A stretch of 64,000 bases of DNA, taken from assembly GCA_000499405.2 (NCBI GenBank), contig HG738138.1, forward strand, positions 1,178,001 to 1,242,000. Reading direction: 5' to 3'. This stretch comes from Onchocerca volvulus. Lineage: Eukaryota > Nematoda > Chromadorea > Rhabditida > Onchocercidae. Below, piece after piece: positions 39,747 through 53,285 of this stretch. The notes under the pieces are model-generated. The model was given only the letters and a program-made list of their open reading frames with translations. It had not been told where the DNA came from and did not search any database. Each line of letters opens with the position of its first letter. The first letter of the stretch is position 1. Position numbers and translations under genes: made by a program.

Positions 39747-42700
39747 ATTTGACAAAATATGAGCAAATATGAATCGTGAGGTTCTGTTATGAAAATATGC
39801 AGTTCATTTCTAACTTAGGCCATAAAATGAACCTTTTTCGAAAAAAGATTATACTCGCCTGCAAGTTTTGTCAGGAACAGTAAAAAGTTGAGCAGCAAAA
39901 AATGTTTGTCCGATTTCCGGAATGATGAATTGCTCAATGTTTTTAAAAGAAAAGATGAATTATAGCAAGAGATATGACGGGGCCGAAGAAGTGCACAATA
40001 AAATAATGTTAGGCAAGAGTAAAACTAACGATAAAATAATATGTAGGCAAGTTTTGGATCAAGGAATTCAAAATTCAACTAAATTTCGATCATCAGTTTT
40101 TCATAGATTTATGACTAGCAATAAATGTGGCGGTTACTGAAGCATTATTGATATTAAAGTCTACATTACTAATATTCATGATTAATATTATAATTAGGGG
40201 AGGGATTTATTATAGGTTGTGAAAATCAGATGAATTAGGCAAATGTCTGAAAAAGGTTGAAAACAGTAAGAATTTGTTTCGGAAAATAGCTGGAATTTTG
40301 TCGGATCTAGCTGACATAATATTCGCATCTTAACGCCAACATACCACCAAACAAGTTTAGCCGTCCATTTAACTCATCTGAAAGGTAAAATTTCTTTAAA
40401 TTCTTTTTTTGTTATAAAAATGAAGGTTTTCTTGTAGTTTTGTTTAACTGGTTTGTGTCATCTAATACTTAATTGATATTATTCAAGTTCATATTTAACT
40501 GACGCGGTATTGAGCTTCCGTTATCTCATGTGAAATAAACCTGATATTGTTTTATTGCAAATTTTAATGGGTATTTAGTTTCAATCAAATTGCGTCATTA
40601 ATGATTTCAGTTAATGTTCGCTAAAGAATAATGTGGTTTAAGATTCGCTGAACCTCAGTTTACTTTTGAATATACTATAACATCTGGTTTAGAACACTAA
40701 GAAAATTTTGGCACCGATAATGATGGGTAAAGTACCTGACGGAAGGTGCTATTTTAGATAATTTCATAATAATATTATAGCTATAAGAGTTGAAGTATTT
40801 TATTTTGTTGCAGTATTCAACTGCGATCAAAAAAACCGAGTACACAAGAGTATGGTACGGAAAATATGACTTGTCGTCTATCACGGAGAAATGTATATGA
40901 TATCTTTAATGGAATGATGAAATATACCGAATTGAAACTAAGTGATCTTTTAAATATTTTATCGGAATCGAGAAGACTTTAGGGGGAAAAGTGAGTTAAA
41001 TTAATTACATATCATGATTAATTAAATATTATGTGCTGAGTTATACATCTTTCACTTCACTAATGATGCAATTGTGATCAAATGCAGTCGTTCATTACTT
41101 CCATGGAAAGAGACTTTCATGTTTTTAATGATCACATCATTCCACCAAATCTATTTTTTGTTTAAATGTAATTGGTTTGAAATTAGGCTGATTTCAAACC
41201 ATGCAAGTTAATTTGTTTGAAATTTTTCGTAATTTGGAGATAAAAATATTGATATTAGTCAATGCGGTTGAAGCCTTGTTGATTTACTCATAAATTTTAA
41301 AGAAAGTATTAAAGAAAAGTGGAAATATACAAAAATAATGGAATTTATTAAAGAATTTGATTTTTTCTCTCATTTGCAGGATTGCCGTCAACAACGATGA
41401 GGATCAGGAGACAATCCTCCTTCATTGCCAATACTTACAATTTTGTAGGTTTGAAACGAATGACAAGAGTGAAGAATCGAAATGGAATAAACAATTTAGA
41501 TATTTTCATAGATGATAAATATGTGCGCTTGCATCAACTAACTAATTCGAAGTATTGCGTACTATCGCTATTCAATCTGTGATCGTTTATATCAAGAGCG
41601 TGGTGAAGGGCAAAATTTACTTTAAAAATTGTTAATGGTGTTATTCGATGTTCGAGGAGTAGGCATTATTATAGTGAAGAACTGTAAACCATTATCTGTG
41701 TTGAAATATGGTCAAAGAATTTGATTATGAAACTCGTCTTCAAATTAATCAAGAAATTTTGAAACCACGGAAAGCATGTCAGTGTGAGTTTCCAAGTTCT
41801 TCATTTTTTATTTTTTTCATTATTAGCTTATACCATATGGTAACTTTGGACTTCTCAAACGGAAAGAAAAATAAGTGCGCTATAGGTATGTATATGTATG
41901 TGTAGGAATGAGAACTAGACAAAAGATGTTTATGAGGCACAAGTAGTATACTGAACAACAAACAAGAAAAAATTGCATATTTATATATATGTCCAAAGTT
42001 GAAAACAATTATAGACGTATAATTGAGAAATATGACATGCTAAAAAGACTTATTTTAGTTTTGAAATGGATATATTCATTATTTCTCTAGATACGGTGCA
42101 GTGGCCACTTGATAATGATAACCAAATTAATGTTTCTGATAGATTTCCATTATAACAAGCTATTCGTTGTCATATGATTGCCAAAAGCGTTTTTTCGAAA
42201 AAATACTAAGTAATCTTGCCCATTTTTACATGATCTGAATTATTGAATTCTTTTTGCTTCTTTTTTTTTATCTTTAAGGATGAAAAAGTAATGATAAATT
42301 TGACATCTTTCTTTTCAAAAAGAATCCAAATAGGTCTTTTTGATTACGATATCTTCTCAATTAGTTTATATTTTATAGCTGGAAAGCTAATTAATTATCA
42401 TAGTGACTTAGAATATTTCCTAAATAATGGACAAGAATATTTATCAACTGATATTGATCATTTGATCTATTTGCAACAATTATAAATTTTTTGACGATAT
42501 TTGAAAGCTATTGTTCGGAATGCATGTAGTATTCTACATGTAGTATTTTCGCTTTCCAAAGTATTGCTTTTTTTAGAACTTTTTGTGGGTAGTCAGAATT
42601 CCCTCGTGGATACAAAGCGAATGTAGATGGAACATAAAGGAGTCATAAAGCTTTTTGTTGTTTGTTAGCTGATTATACTTTTTACAAAATTTGATATTTG

Positions 42701-43125
42701 TTTGAATTTTCATATTTTATTCAAGTTTAAATTTAAACTGCAGAAAAAAAGCTAGTTTCGTAATTGTTTTCGAAACCTATATAAAATATTAGTAAAGTTA
42801 TTTTTATTCATTTTCTTCTTGAATAATTACTTTTCCTTAGTAAGTCAGCATATTACAGAATTGAATTTTAAACCAGCTTTTAGTTGGAGAAAATACTTAG
42901 ATATTCTCTAATTTAAAATACTTAGATATTCTCTACTTGCAACATAAACGATTGTTAGAGAATATCCAAGTGTTTTCTCCAACTATAATTTGTAATCAAT
43001 TAAAATCGACGTAATAGTAGCAATAGTTTGACAATTCATTTGAACGGTATTCTCCTATCCGATCTCTACAAGTAAGGCTTCTTTACAAATGCTATTTTTG
43101 TAAAGATCTTTTCAAATTTTACAGA
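39747..43125. other. Intergenic or decayed gene remnants before the USP fragment
   Basis: Short plus-strand open pieces at 39922-40140, 41380-41582, 41708-41800 and 42277-42485 have acceptor-like borders but no recognisable family. They may be further remnants of the USP-like gene; I could not align them to the family's catalytic Cys box. An inverted repeat lies at 42880-42987. Confidence 0.4.
42880..42987. repeat. Inverted repeat with about 32-bp arms (MITE-like)
   Basis: The left arm TTAGTTGGAGAAAATACTTA plus GATATTCTCTAA pairs with the right arm TTAGAGAATATCCAAGTG plus TTTTCTCCAACTA. An extra internal copy of ACTTAGATATTCTCTA lies at 42919-42934. Terminal inverted repeats with a short AT-rich interior suggest a small non-autonomous element. 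Confidence 0.8.
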
Positions 43126-43836
43126 ATGATCCAAGAACTTGGTTTGAATTTGGAGGGAGAAATGTCATTAAGCTTAGCAATTGCTAATCTTGCAAGCCGA
43201 CGTCATCGCACCACAATCCAGTTGAAAATATTGCTTCAAAATATGGCATATTTCGGGAATAATGCAAAACAGGATGCTCATGAATTCTTGATTAATATTT
43301 TGAATCAAATGTAATGTGAGTGCCACAAAATGTTGTTCATGCAATATCAAATTGAGGATAAGCAAGAATGAAACAGCAGAAATCCAGTCACATCGAATTT
43401 TTGCCTTTACCATGGAATCCATCATAAGATGCAAAAATTGTGATGTTGTTACGAAGAACGAGGAGGAAAGTGCCATTTTGTCGGTCTCAACTCATATGCT
43501 GGAACAAGCTGGTCTGGTTAAGTTAACACATACTAGGGTAGCTACTACAAATCAGTTTTCTGATTAAGATTCAAGAGAGATTTGCATGCTTAAAATTATG
43601 AATTGAAAGCATTCATTTGGTTTCTTATCTTTTTATTTTTCGGATATTGTTCCTAAAAAAATTAGAAAACATGTGATAATATTGAAAAAGAATTCGCATT
43701 TTCAGGCAGATTCGAGAACAGATTTTACGAATTCATTTTTAGGTCAATAGAAACTTCAAGATTTCTCACAGTGCAGACTTTGCTAGATAAATACTTGAAA
43801 AGTGAGGAAGTGGATAAGAAGTTAAACAGTCACTGA
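43126..43836 (+). pseudogene. Remnant of a USP37/26/29-like deubiquitinase
   Basis: Segment 43126-43314 reads LSLAIANLASRR, then FGNNAKQDAHEFLINIL; the xQxDAHEFL block is diagnostic of ubiquitin-specific proteases and the spacing resembles USP37. It hits TAA at 43312-43314. The same frame continues with CECHKMLF, as family members do, to TGA at 43369-43371. A different frame then gives HRIFAFTMESIIRCKNCD and NEEESAILSVS, equivalent to the region with the first zinc-binding CxxC and the LSI strand. A third segment, 43755-43836, reads VQTLLDKYLKSEEVDKK and stops at TGA. No Cys box (GLxNLGNTCYMNA) or His box was found. Frame changes and in-frame stops indicate a decayed copy. Short introns could explain some breaks but not the missing catalytic boxes. 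Confidence 0.6.
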
Positions 43837-46800
43837 AGATGCACAACACATTGAATCCTGTAGCTTACCGGACTCTACAAATGGTTACACTGGATAAATC
43901 CCCAAAATCTGGCACAGTGGATCCTGATAATATGCCAACTTGAGTGTTTGATGAATTATCACTGATATTTATAATTTTTGGGAAGATCTCTTTTTTTACT
44001 TTTCTGTTTTCACATTCTCATTCCTTTTATACTACATTATTATTTGTTTTTTTAAAATTCTTTCTTACTACTTGTGATTTAATTTTGCAGAAATTTGAAG
44101 TCCAAAGGATGTTCAAGGTCTTGGTAATTTTTGGTGTTAATTAAATTAAAGTCATTGCCTTCTAATGTAATTGAATATATTGCGATCTTTCCCTTTATTA
44201 CAGACTACTGCTTTAACGAAAAACTCATAAACGCTTTTATCAAAAGAAAAGAAAAAAATGAATGAATTACTGCAGGAAATAATAAATTGGACGGATAAAG
44301 CAATGGCAACCATTGATTCCAGTTTTTATTTCTTTTTTCGCCTCTTGAAATCTACACTGGAAAACCTTGTATTTAAAGATATTCTTCGATGAATTTTTTC
44401 TTGTGATTGTTCGCAAGTTTTTGATAAATGTTTCTTGTATTATCGAATCAGCATGACATAACATTAAACTTGAATTATATCTGCTCTCTATAACCGGTCA
44501 TGCGGAGGAAGTTGATAGCTGATTATATACAAATTCGGGCGAGTCTTTGCAAATGCCATCATCATCATCAAAATAATCAAATTTGCTTGAATTTTGCTTT
44601 CATCGCAAAAATTTGGGAATTTCAATACCATCTCTTTAATTCAAGCAAAATTTTCTAAATTTGGCATTTCTCAGATGGATGATGTCTTGATTCCAGTTCA
44701 TTGCGAAAGTCTTTTTCGTTAATTTTATTGTTTCAATCATATATTACAAATTGGAGGAAGTTGCTGTACAATCATGAACCGTTTGCACTTCTAGAGACCG
44801 TTATTTGATTGTTTTTTTTTCCTTTTTTTTTTTTTTTTTTTTTTTTGCAACAATACTGAATAAAAAGAATTTCTAGGAGAATTAGATAATAAATCATCCA
44901 AATAATAAAATTTCAAAGTATTATTGTGAAATGATGGTTTTTCTGTTTGATGTATAAATCCACAACAATTTCTCTCATCATTTTTTCTTTTTTCTCTTTT
45001 TTTTTTTTTTTTTTTTCACCTTTTCTCCACCTTTCTCATACCTCTGTCACCGGCGTCATATGTCGCCATTTTGGTGAAATTTTCAGCTGTCATCGGTTTT
45101 AATTTCATGTATGAACGAATGTATATATGTCTCAGAAAAGAGCAGTTGTCATTGTTTCTTACAATCTACCATTTTCTGTTGTCGATGAATGGTTGGACAT
45201 TATTGTCAGCAGGTTTTCTGTTACTTTTTTTTTTTTTTTTTTTGAAACGATCAACCTTTCGTCTTCTTTCTCATAATGTATATTCACATTCAATCGTTAC
45301 CATTTATCATCACCATTTGACAGTAGCAGCAACAGCAGCAGTAGCAGCAAATAGAGAAGTATTTGCTGTAGTAATTTTATATCCCAGTAGTTCTCATAAA
45401 ATTTTCAAAATATTAAAATTTGCCATCAGTTTTCATCCTTTTTTTGCCCCATTTATTCTCTTATCATTTCTCCTTGCACTTCTGCAAACTTATTTTACCT
45501 TTGCAAACTTCCTGTAATCTTTTACTTCTTAAACTCCTTTTACTGTTCTTTCACATTTTCCCTGTGTTTTCTATTCTAAATTATATCAAATTTATCCTTC
45601 TTCGAAATTTTTGTTATTAAGTTTTCTTTCAAATTTTGTTTTTATTTCATGATTATCTTCTTCGTTTGCTTTTTTTTTTTTAACAAAAAATATCTTTCTC
45701 TTTGTATCTTATTCTTATTTATTTTGGAAATGATAAGAGATTGCTTTTAAGATTGATTTAATTTGCAAAAATTTTGACTACTCATCCTAATAGCATTTAT
45801 CACGCTGCTTCTTCGATATTTCATCGATTTCACCTATTTCATGCTCAGAACGATTCTCTCAAATGTCTATTGATTTTGAAAGTTCTGAAAATGTCCATTC
45901 ATTTTGCAGATATTAAATGTTCCAAAAATGCTCAGTTCACGAATATTTTCGTTTTTCCTAATGAATCGATTTTTTTCGGAGATTTTGTTACAACTCACAT
46001 ACAATAACTATTGAGGTTTTTTTTTCATTAAAAAATTTGGAGTTCATATGTCAACAAACTTTTTGTATGTCTGTAAAATCAATAGTTTTTAATAGATATA
46101 TGAATATATCTATTAAAAGAATGGATATCAAATCATACTGGAGTTATCATCCCTGAATGTAAGTATTTTATACAAAGAAGAGTTTGATACAGGTTTCTCA
46201 TTACATAAATTTTACATACACAAGTAAAATAATAGCAAATAAGCAAATCAATAACCAAACGAATAAGTTGTAAAGTGTTCTTGCCGTTGAAATTTTAAAG
46301 TGGAAATTTTCAAATTTTAAACTCTGCAGATGGTACGATTGAGATAAGCAATAGTATTTGAATATGTGATTTGAAAATTGTATCATTGATGTCGAAATTT
46401 TGACCCTTTTTCGAAAGGAAAAATTTTGCACAAATGAGAATATAAAATGAATTGACGTAGCAGGGTTTTAGAATTCACTTGAATATTACTGATAATATTA
46501 TCTAAATGTCTAGCAAAAAAAAAAAAAAAAAGATAATAGTAGTAAATTGGTTTTTTTTTTCTTTTTTTTTTTTGGTAATTTTCAATCCGTACAAGTTTTA
46601 TTACATTCATCGATTCGTTTCATTCCCGAAGAAAATGAAAAATCCCGTAATCTGCGATGTATGCATTTAAATGCTTAATAAAATGATTTCTTAACGAGAA
46701 ATAAGTTAATATTAGATGGGTTAATTTACTTCATTTTATATTCTCGTTTATGCAAAATTTTTTCGTCTTTTGAAAAAAAAAAAATGATGTATTTTTGTAA

Positions 46801-47796
46801 AATTGCTTCAATGAAAAATGCTCAGGATTATAAGCAAGCTTTTTGCTATCAATTTATATTTCTAATAAGCAATTGATGATTTTCAGCTCGTTAATTTTCG
46901 TTACTAAATTTATTGATGACAATATTTTTTTTTAATAATTATGATGAAAGATATTGCTAATGTATTGATAATGATGATAAATTCGAATGGAATAATTCAG
47001 GAAGCAGCTGGTAAAATCAAATTATCTAGATAATGTAGTAACACGTATGCGTAGAATACTGGTTTTTAAGATATCATTTTGAATCATGTTTTAGATAAAT
47101 TCATGTCACTGAAAAATCATATTACCATATTATTTTCATTCCTTATAAATATTTTCAATCTACATATTATATTTAATAAATAATTGATGTAATAAAAAAA
47201 AAAATGCTTAATTTCAGAACTTTTGATCTGTTGATCATTTTTTTTTTTTTGAAAAAATTGTCAAAATTTGTTTCAATATCTTTGTGGATTAATATTGTGA
47301 AGTAAAAGTTACAAATTTGTTAAAAGAAATGACATAAATTAAAAATTTTTTAGTTTTGAAATTGTTATTTTTAGAAAGATGAAATATTCGAGCCAATTCT
47401 AAGATTTATCCTTTCTAAATCGTATAGTTTGCCAATGTATACGAGCAGTTGAAGATGATGATTTTAAAGATTTAATGTAAACAATTGAAAAGTAAATAAC
47501 AGTTGAAGTTCCTTATAGTAAGATAGTAATCATAAATTTTCAAAAAAGGAGAAAAGTGGTATATATGGACAATGAAATCAAAGAAAGATTTTATGTTTAT
47601 GTGAATTTTATTCTTTAATCTTCTATTAGATGAAAATTTCCTAAATTTTCTATTGATTTTCAGCATATAAAATTTTTTGTTATATTTAGTAGCTTTTATA
47701 CTTTTATTGTTCCTTTGCGAAATGAATGGAATTAAGAGATTTTATTACAACAAATCATTAATTGAGTATAATTAACTAGCAGTTTTAATGAAATAG

Positions 47797-47836
47797 AAGT
47801 GAATGATTGAAAGTGAAAACTTTCAATCATTCACTT
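47797..47836. repeat. Perfect 18-bp stem, 4-base loop hairpin
   Basis: AAGTGAATGATTGAAAGT (47797-47814), GAAA loop, then the exact reverse complement (47819-47836). Function unknown. Confidence 0.9.
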
Positions 47837-49431
47837 TAGATTATGATGATACTTGTTTCGCTTTGATGCAAATATTACGTTAAGCAATTTTTATTATTTA
47901 TTTTAATTAGCTAAATAGTAATTATTTAATCATTTTCTTTACGAAGTTTTACAAATTAGGAATGTTTTTCTTCTTAGTGAAAATAAATTTTAACGTCTTA
48001 AAAGTTGAACTTACAAATTTTAATACATAATATATATTAATCCGCAAATATTAATGCATTTTGCAAATTGCTTTGTATATAAGTTTGAACAGAAATTTTC
48101 ATAAAATCGAATCTGAATTGTTACTTTTCGCAAGTTACGGATATATATTTTGTTAAGGTGTAATAGGGTATATTTCTGGTAGCTTCAAGTCGAGAAGTGA
48201 CAGGCAAAAATCGCATATAGGCTAAAATAAACTGATTATAACTCATGACAAAATAAGTTAATTAATAGGTGAATTAAATGAAATAGCATGGTAGCTATTA
48301 CTTGCTGCAGAAAAACTATATGTATCAGTTTTATAGTTAACGGAATTGCGTAAGCATCATAAAGAAAATTGCTGCAGTAAATGACAGAAATATCTGACAG
48401 TATACTAGAATTAATGGCAATAAATAAGGAAATAATTGTACTTAACTTGTACATGGATACGGTTAATTTGCATATGAAAATAATGTTAGAAATAATGAAT
48501 TAAGCATAATTTCAATTCTAAAATAAAACATTCGTCCAAATATGTTATGTAAATTTTCGAAACTTATCATGAATCTTTTTTTTCTCTCCTTCTCCATAAA
48601 TATATATATATATAAAAGGATGATGATATTTCCTATTTGTTATTCCCATACCATACAATCTTAAAAAAGCTTTTCTAGAGCAAGACGTCTAGGTAAATCA
48701 TTTCATGTATTGTAAGATTTATCAAAAGTGCCAGGTACCGAGCAGATTCATCATCAATTTACAGTCTTAATCATTTCGAACTATTATGACGAAATATTGA
48801 TCTCATTTATTAGATCAGATGAAATGGACAAGGGAAAAATAATTTGATCCATTTTCAATTTTATGGTATCTCTTCCTTATAATTAAATATGTATAATGTC
48901 CCCTCTGTCTCTCTCCTTCCTTTTTTCCCTTTTTTCTCGATTCAGAAATTTGATAAACATTTCCATGTTTGTTCCATATCTGCAATTGTATACATTTTTC
49001 GCTCCATGTTTAAAGTTTAATAGACCTGAAAAATTTGTGTAGATTCGGTCACTAATTTTTTTTTTCTTTTTTTTTTTTTTTTGCTTTTGCTTTCGCTTCA
49101 ATACAAGAATCGTAAGTGGGAAAATATGAGACAAATTGAGATGGAAAATATTGGATACAGATGGCTAAAAAAGATAAACCGTTGATATGTGGTTAACAGA
49201 TAAGGCATGAAAGATGGTAATGATAATTGTAGTGATGATAATTAAGATGATAAATAGAGAAGATGGAGGTACAGGTGATGAGAATGATAATATTATGTGT
49301 TGGAGTTCAAAACAGCTCACCATGTTATATGTGAGCAACTGGGGGAAAAATCCGAAAGATATGATTATTTATAAACAAGGAGTGTTAAAGGTCAGGAAGC
49401 GCGAAGATAGTTTCAAAGGGACCAACAAGCC

Positions 49432-49527
49432 GATAAAGAGTTTTGCCGTCAAAAGGACAAACATGTTTACTGCCAAAAGTATAAGTATGTTTACTGTCAA
49501 AACGATAAACACGTTTCCCGCCAAAAC
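49432..49527. repeat. 24-bp minisatellite, four copies, with forkhead-like TGTTTAC
   Basis: Units at 49432-49455, 49456-49479, 49480-49503 and 49504-49527 follow the pattern GATAAACATGTTTACYGYC plus AAAAS. The units are in frame with an open frame (49214-49615), giving eight-residue repeats such as TNMFTAKS. The same unit recurs at 62229-62276. Confidence 0.85.
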
Positions 49528-49914
49528 GCACCGATTAACAGATAAACAAAATGAAGTCGATAGTTATGAGGCGACACATTGGAGATCAGGGAAGAGGAAG
49601 TCCCGAAAGAATTAAAAAGGTTCGGATTTTTAAGCGGAATTTTGTTTCGAGTTCAAGTTGAAAATTCTTACACGATAGTTCAGTATCAACGGTTCGACAA
49701 TTCGATCAGATCTTCTTTTGTAACAGCAAGTTTAGAAGTTTAGAAGTAACTTTAATGAGAGGGAGGAATCGAGCATGGATTATTTTGTCTTTCATGCGTC
49801 AATTGGTTCTTATTTTCTTTCTGCTTCTAAACTTACGCATCGATGTATTCAGGCGTACAAATGTTTGTTGTGCATGTCATTGTATGTGTCTGTCTGTATT
49901 TTATATATTTGTGT

Positions 49915-49949
<35 letters not shown>

Positions 49950-50075
49950 CGTGTGATTATAATATTGCTATATTTGAAGGTCATCGTTGACCAGCATTTG
50001 CCGTCCGGCTTGTCATCCACAAACCTTTTTACCTTTGGTATTGTCATAGACATTGTTTATATCACATACAGGTAT

Positions 50076-50109
<34 letters not shown>

Positions 50110-51582
50110 TCCTTTCCTTCTTTCTGTCATTTTTGTGCAAATAATTTGACCCTTTTTGATCGTACAATTTTCTACCTGTTCAAAATCTTCTATATTCTCT
50201 TCATACCTTTTTACCAAACATTTGAATCTATCCAAGATTTTCAGTATTTCTATACCAACCACTTGGAAATATTGTTTGTAATCTACAGATAGACAGACAG
50301 ACATATAAACTGAAAGACAGACCGACACACACACACATCTAGATAATAAATCCATTTGCGCAGCACATGCTATCGGCTACTATTGAATTTGAATTGTTTC
50401 AAATATCTTACCATTCTTTATTTAGCTGTTTCATTTTTTTTTTCTGTTTTTTATTTTGTTTTTTCGAAATTTTCCTCTTCTCCCCTGTTCATTCATTAAT
50501 TTTGGATATTTGATCAGCTTCACTTCTATCCGTTCTCATCATTCGTTTTACGTTTTAACACGATTATCTTTCTTCTCCCACTTACTGTTATGTACTCGTT
50601 TTCACGTAATTCATCACTTTCCTTTGTTTTTCACGTAATCATACCGTTGTTACATAATTCAATGAATTATTGTGATTATTTGTAAAATTTTCCGATTATT
50701 CTCAGTTCATTTGTTGAAATTTCTATTTTCGTTATTGCTGTCTTACTGTTGAATTCTTATGCATAGCTAATTTCTATTTCCAAAAAAATCGATCTAAAAC
50801 TTTTATCACTAAATTAATCAATAGTAAAGACTTAATATGAATACGAGCGCTTGGTCGTAATAGAAAGTTCCTGAACGAACATTTGATTCTATTCGTTATT
50901 GTGATCCATAAGTCTGCATGTTGTGTCTTTCAATGACCTTCGGAATTTCTTAAGGGTCATTTAGTTAGGAACTGTCCACCACTTTTGGCTTCATTGTTCC
51001 GAAGTACTTGGAGGTTTCCTCCCTTGCTTTTCCTTTCTTTCCTGCTGTTCCTCTCCTCCTCCATCCTTTGTCTAAACTATTTCACATCTTGTCTTAAATG
51101 TGCTATTATCAATCATTCACCATTTCGAAATAGATTTCTGTCTAAATTTATCAATGAAATCCAAAGATTAAGTTGTGGTAAGCGGTTGAAGAAATGAGAA
51201 ATCGATACCTTTGAATCGTGAACCGAATCTCACACTTTTTATCTTCCTTTTACCGTGAATTCCGGAATTTTAAGTTCTGTTTAAGTTTTTTTCCCCCAGT
51301 TTGAAAGATATATTTTTTAGCATGACTTTAGTATATTTGATAAAATGACTTATAGAAATAATTAAGGGTACTTAAGTGATATAAGTAATTTACGTTTACG
51401 TATGTCGTACGTGCACTGTTTTTTCGTAACTTTTTGAATATTGCTTTACTTAAAACTTAAATTTTAAGTAAAGTAGTCGAAATTTAAATTTTGAATTGAA
51501 ATAATATATTTAAAGAATTGTTTCTTTTTTTTTTTTCTCAGCTACATTAACTGAGGAAGAGAATTGTCTTTTTTTTCCACAT

Positions 51583-51669
51583 TAATTTTCAAAAATTTTT
51601 TTTGATCTCTTTCTAATTTTGACAAACTTTGACAAAATTAAGAAGAGATCAAAAGATTTTTGAAAATTA
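51583..51669. repeat. Inverted repeat with about 42-bp arms
   Basis: The left arm TAATTTTCAAAAATTTTTTT plus GATCTCTTTCTAATTTTG pairs with the right arm CAAAATTAAGAAGAGATCAA plus AAGATTTTTGAAAATTA, with a few mismatches and almost no loop. Confidence 0.75.
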
Positions 51670-52437
51670 TCCTATAACTAAATCATTGATGGTATTAGGA
51701 AGGATTAAAAAGTAGTTTTTTTTTTTTTTTGATTTGCTCTTTTCTTTTAAATTAATTATTTTTCAAACTAATTGTAGATTTTCTTATCTTTCTCTGTTCA
51801 TTTAACATATTCCTAAATGAATTTCGATAATTTTTGAAAAGGACGGAACAGAATTAGGATGAGGAGGAGGAGAAAAGACTGTATAGATTCATAGCAAACA
51901 AAATGTGCGCCATTAATTTCATAAAACTAATGACTCATTGGAATTTTACAATGATAAACCTGGTGAATTCATCTTCAGAAGTCATTAACTTTTGCTGATA
52001 ACAATCGGTCACATTCCCAAAATGATCTATTGAAATTTCATCGTCAATATTGTCAATAACCTCAGAAGACTGATGTCAATTCCGGAATTTTCAGGATCAT
52101 TTCTTCCTTTCTCTTTCTCTCTCTCTCTTTCTATGTCGCTTCCACCTTTTCTTTCAAATTCCTAATTTTTGTAATCTTTATTAAAAAATAAAAAGAAAAG
52201 AATGCTTATATATATTCCGAATTTTAATGCAATGAAAAGTTCAGTTAGGTTTAAATTTGTTGGAATTTGAATTTTGAACGATGAAATTGTATCGATTGTG
52301 AATGTTAATTTAATGATGCGCAAATTTTATTTATATTCCAGCTGTACGACAGCAAAACCAATTATAGCTGGCGTTCATTCCTCTGTTTTGCCGTTTTATT
52401 TATTTCTTTTCTTCCGCTAATAACGACGTTAATAACG

Positions 52438-52473
52438 GTGATGATGATGATGATGACGATGATGATGATGATA
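52438..52473. repeat. GATGAT trinucleotide repeat
   Basis: GATGATGATGATGATGACGATGATG-type repeat just downstream of a hydrophobic open frame (52342-52437) that could be part of an N-terminal exon of the Ig gene. Confidence 0.9.
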
Positions 52474-52749
52474 TTGAGCATTATTTTGAATCTGCCATAC
52501 CTGTTCATCATATTTATCTTTCAACCGATCTCAGGTTTATCGTACTTTCAATCATTCTTGACTACAACTATTTTGAAATTTTGATTTTTGAGTAATTCTT
52601 TAAAAAGAAAAAAAAAAAGAAAGGAAAGAATAAAATAAGAGAAAGAAATTTAATTTGGGAGGAAATTTGAATTTCTTCGAAATTTTAGCGAGTATTTTAA
52701 ATAAAATTGAAATTAAAGCCGTGTAATAAAAATTATTTCAAATTCTTAG

Positions 52750-53220
52750 GTCAATTAACTCAAGGTGGCGGAATTAAAGTGAAGATCTCCGATATGCCAT
52801 TTCCAGTATCAAATGCGCAACAGCTTAATCAGATTGTTTGGACAATGTTAGGCACTGCTACAAAGGTGATACTCAGAATTTTCGTCTAGTTTTTTATTGC
52901 AACTGATATTTTGTTGATAGTAATTTCAAATTTTTTCGAGAACTGTTAATGCGATTTTATCAAATTTTTATGATTCATATCTGAATCGATGATTTGCAGG
53001 AATGCTTTTTAGAAAGCCAAAACTTTAAAATTGTATTTTCACCAAGTTACGAAAAGAAAAAATGAATCTAATTATTTTAGGAAACGATTTATTGTGTATC
53101 CGAAGCGCCTGTATCACAGTTACGTTTTGTTTGTGTTGATTGTTATCAGAAGAACATCACGGATATGGTTAACGTTCTGAGCAGTGCTCAAGATCTTACG
53201 CGTAGCGCTGGATTTCCTGT

Positions 53221-53285
<65 letters not shown>

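Larger units (their letters stand above)
43837..52341. other. Gene-poor interval, may include 5' exons of the Ig gene
   Basis: AT-rich DNA with several T homopolymers (44814-44845, 45000-45016, 45225-45243), a GT repeat (49914-49947), a CT repeat (50074-50108), hairpins (47797-47836, 51583-51669) and a minisatellite (49432-49527). Hydrophobic, signal-peptide-like frames occur at 49755 and 50990 but are not supported by splice-compatible starts. Confidence 0.45.

Noticed and set aside
49214..49615. 133-codon plus-strand frame containing eight-residue repeats
   Set aside because: The repeats come from the 24-bp minisatellite, which is also found in an intron at 62229. No coding context; kept only as a repeat.
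49755..50144. Signal-peptide-like start (MRGRNRAW...) as first exon of the Ig gene
   Set aside because: The frame runs into a GT repeat, and no donor of the required phase 1 could be justified.
50985..51197. Hydrophobic leader-like frame
   Set aside because: No ATG at the start and no link in phase to the Ig exons; composition is C/T-driven.
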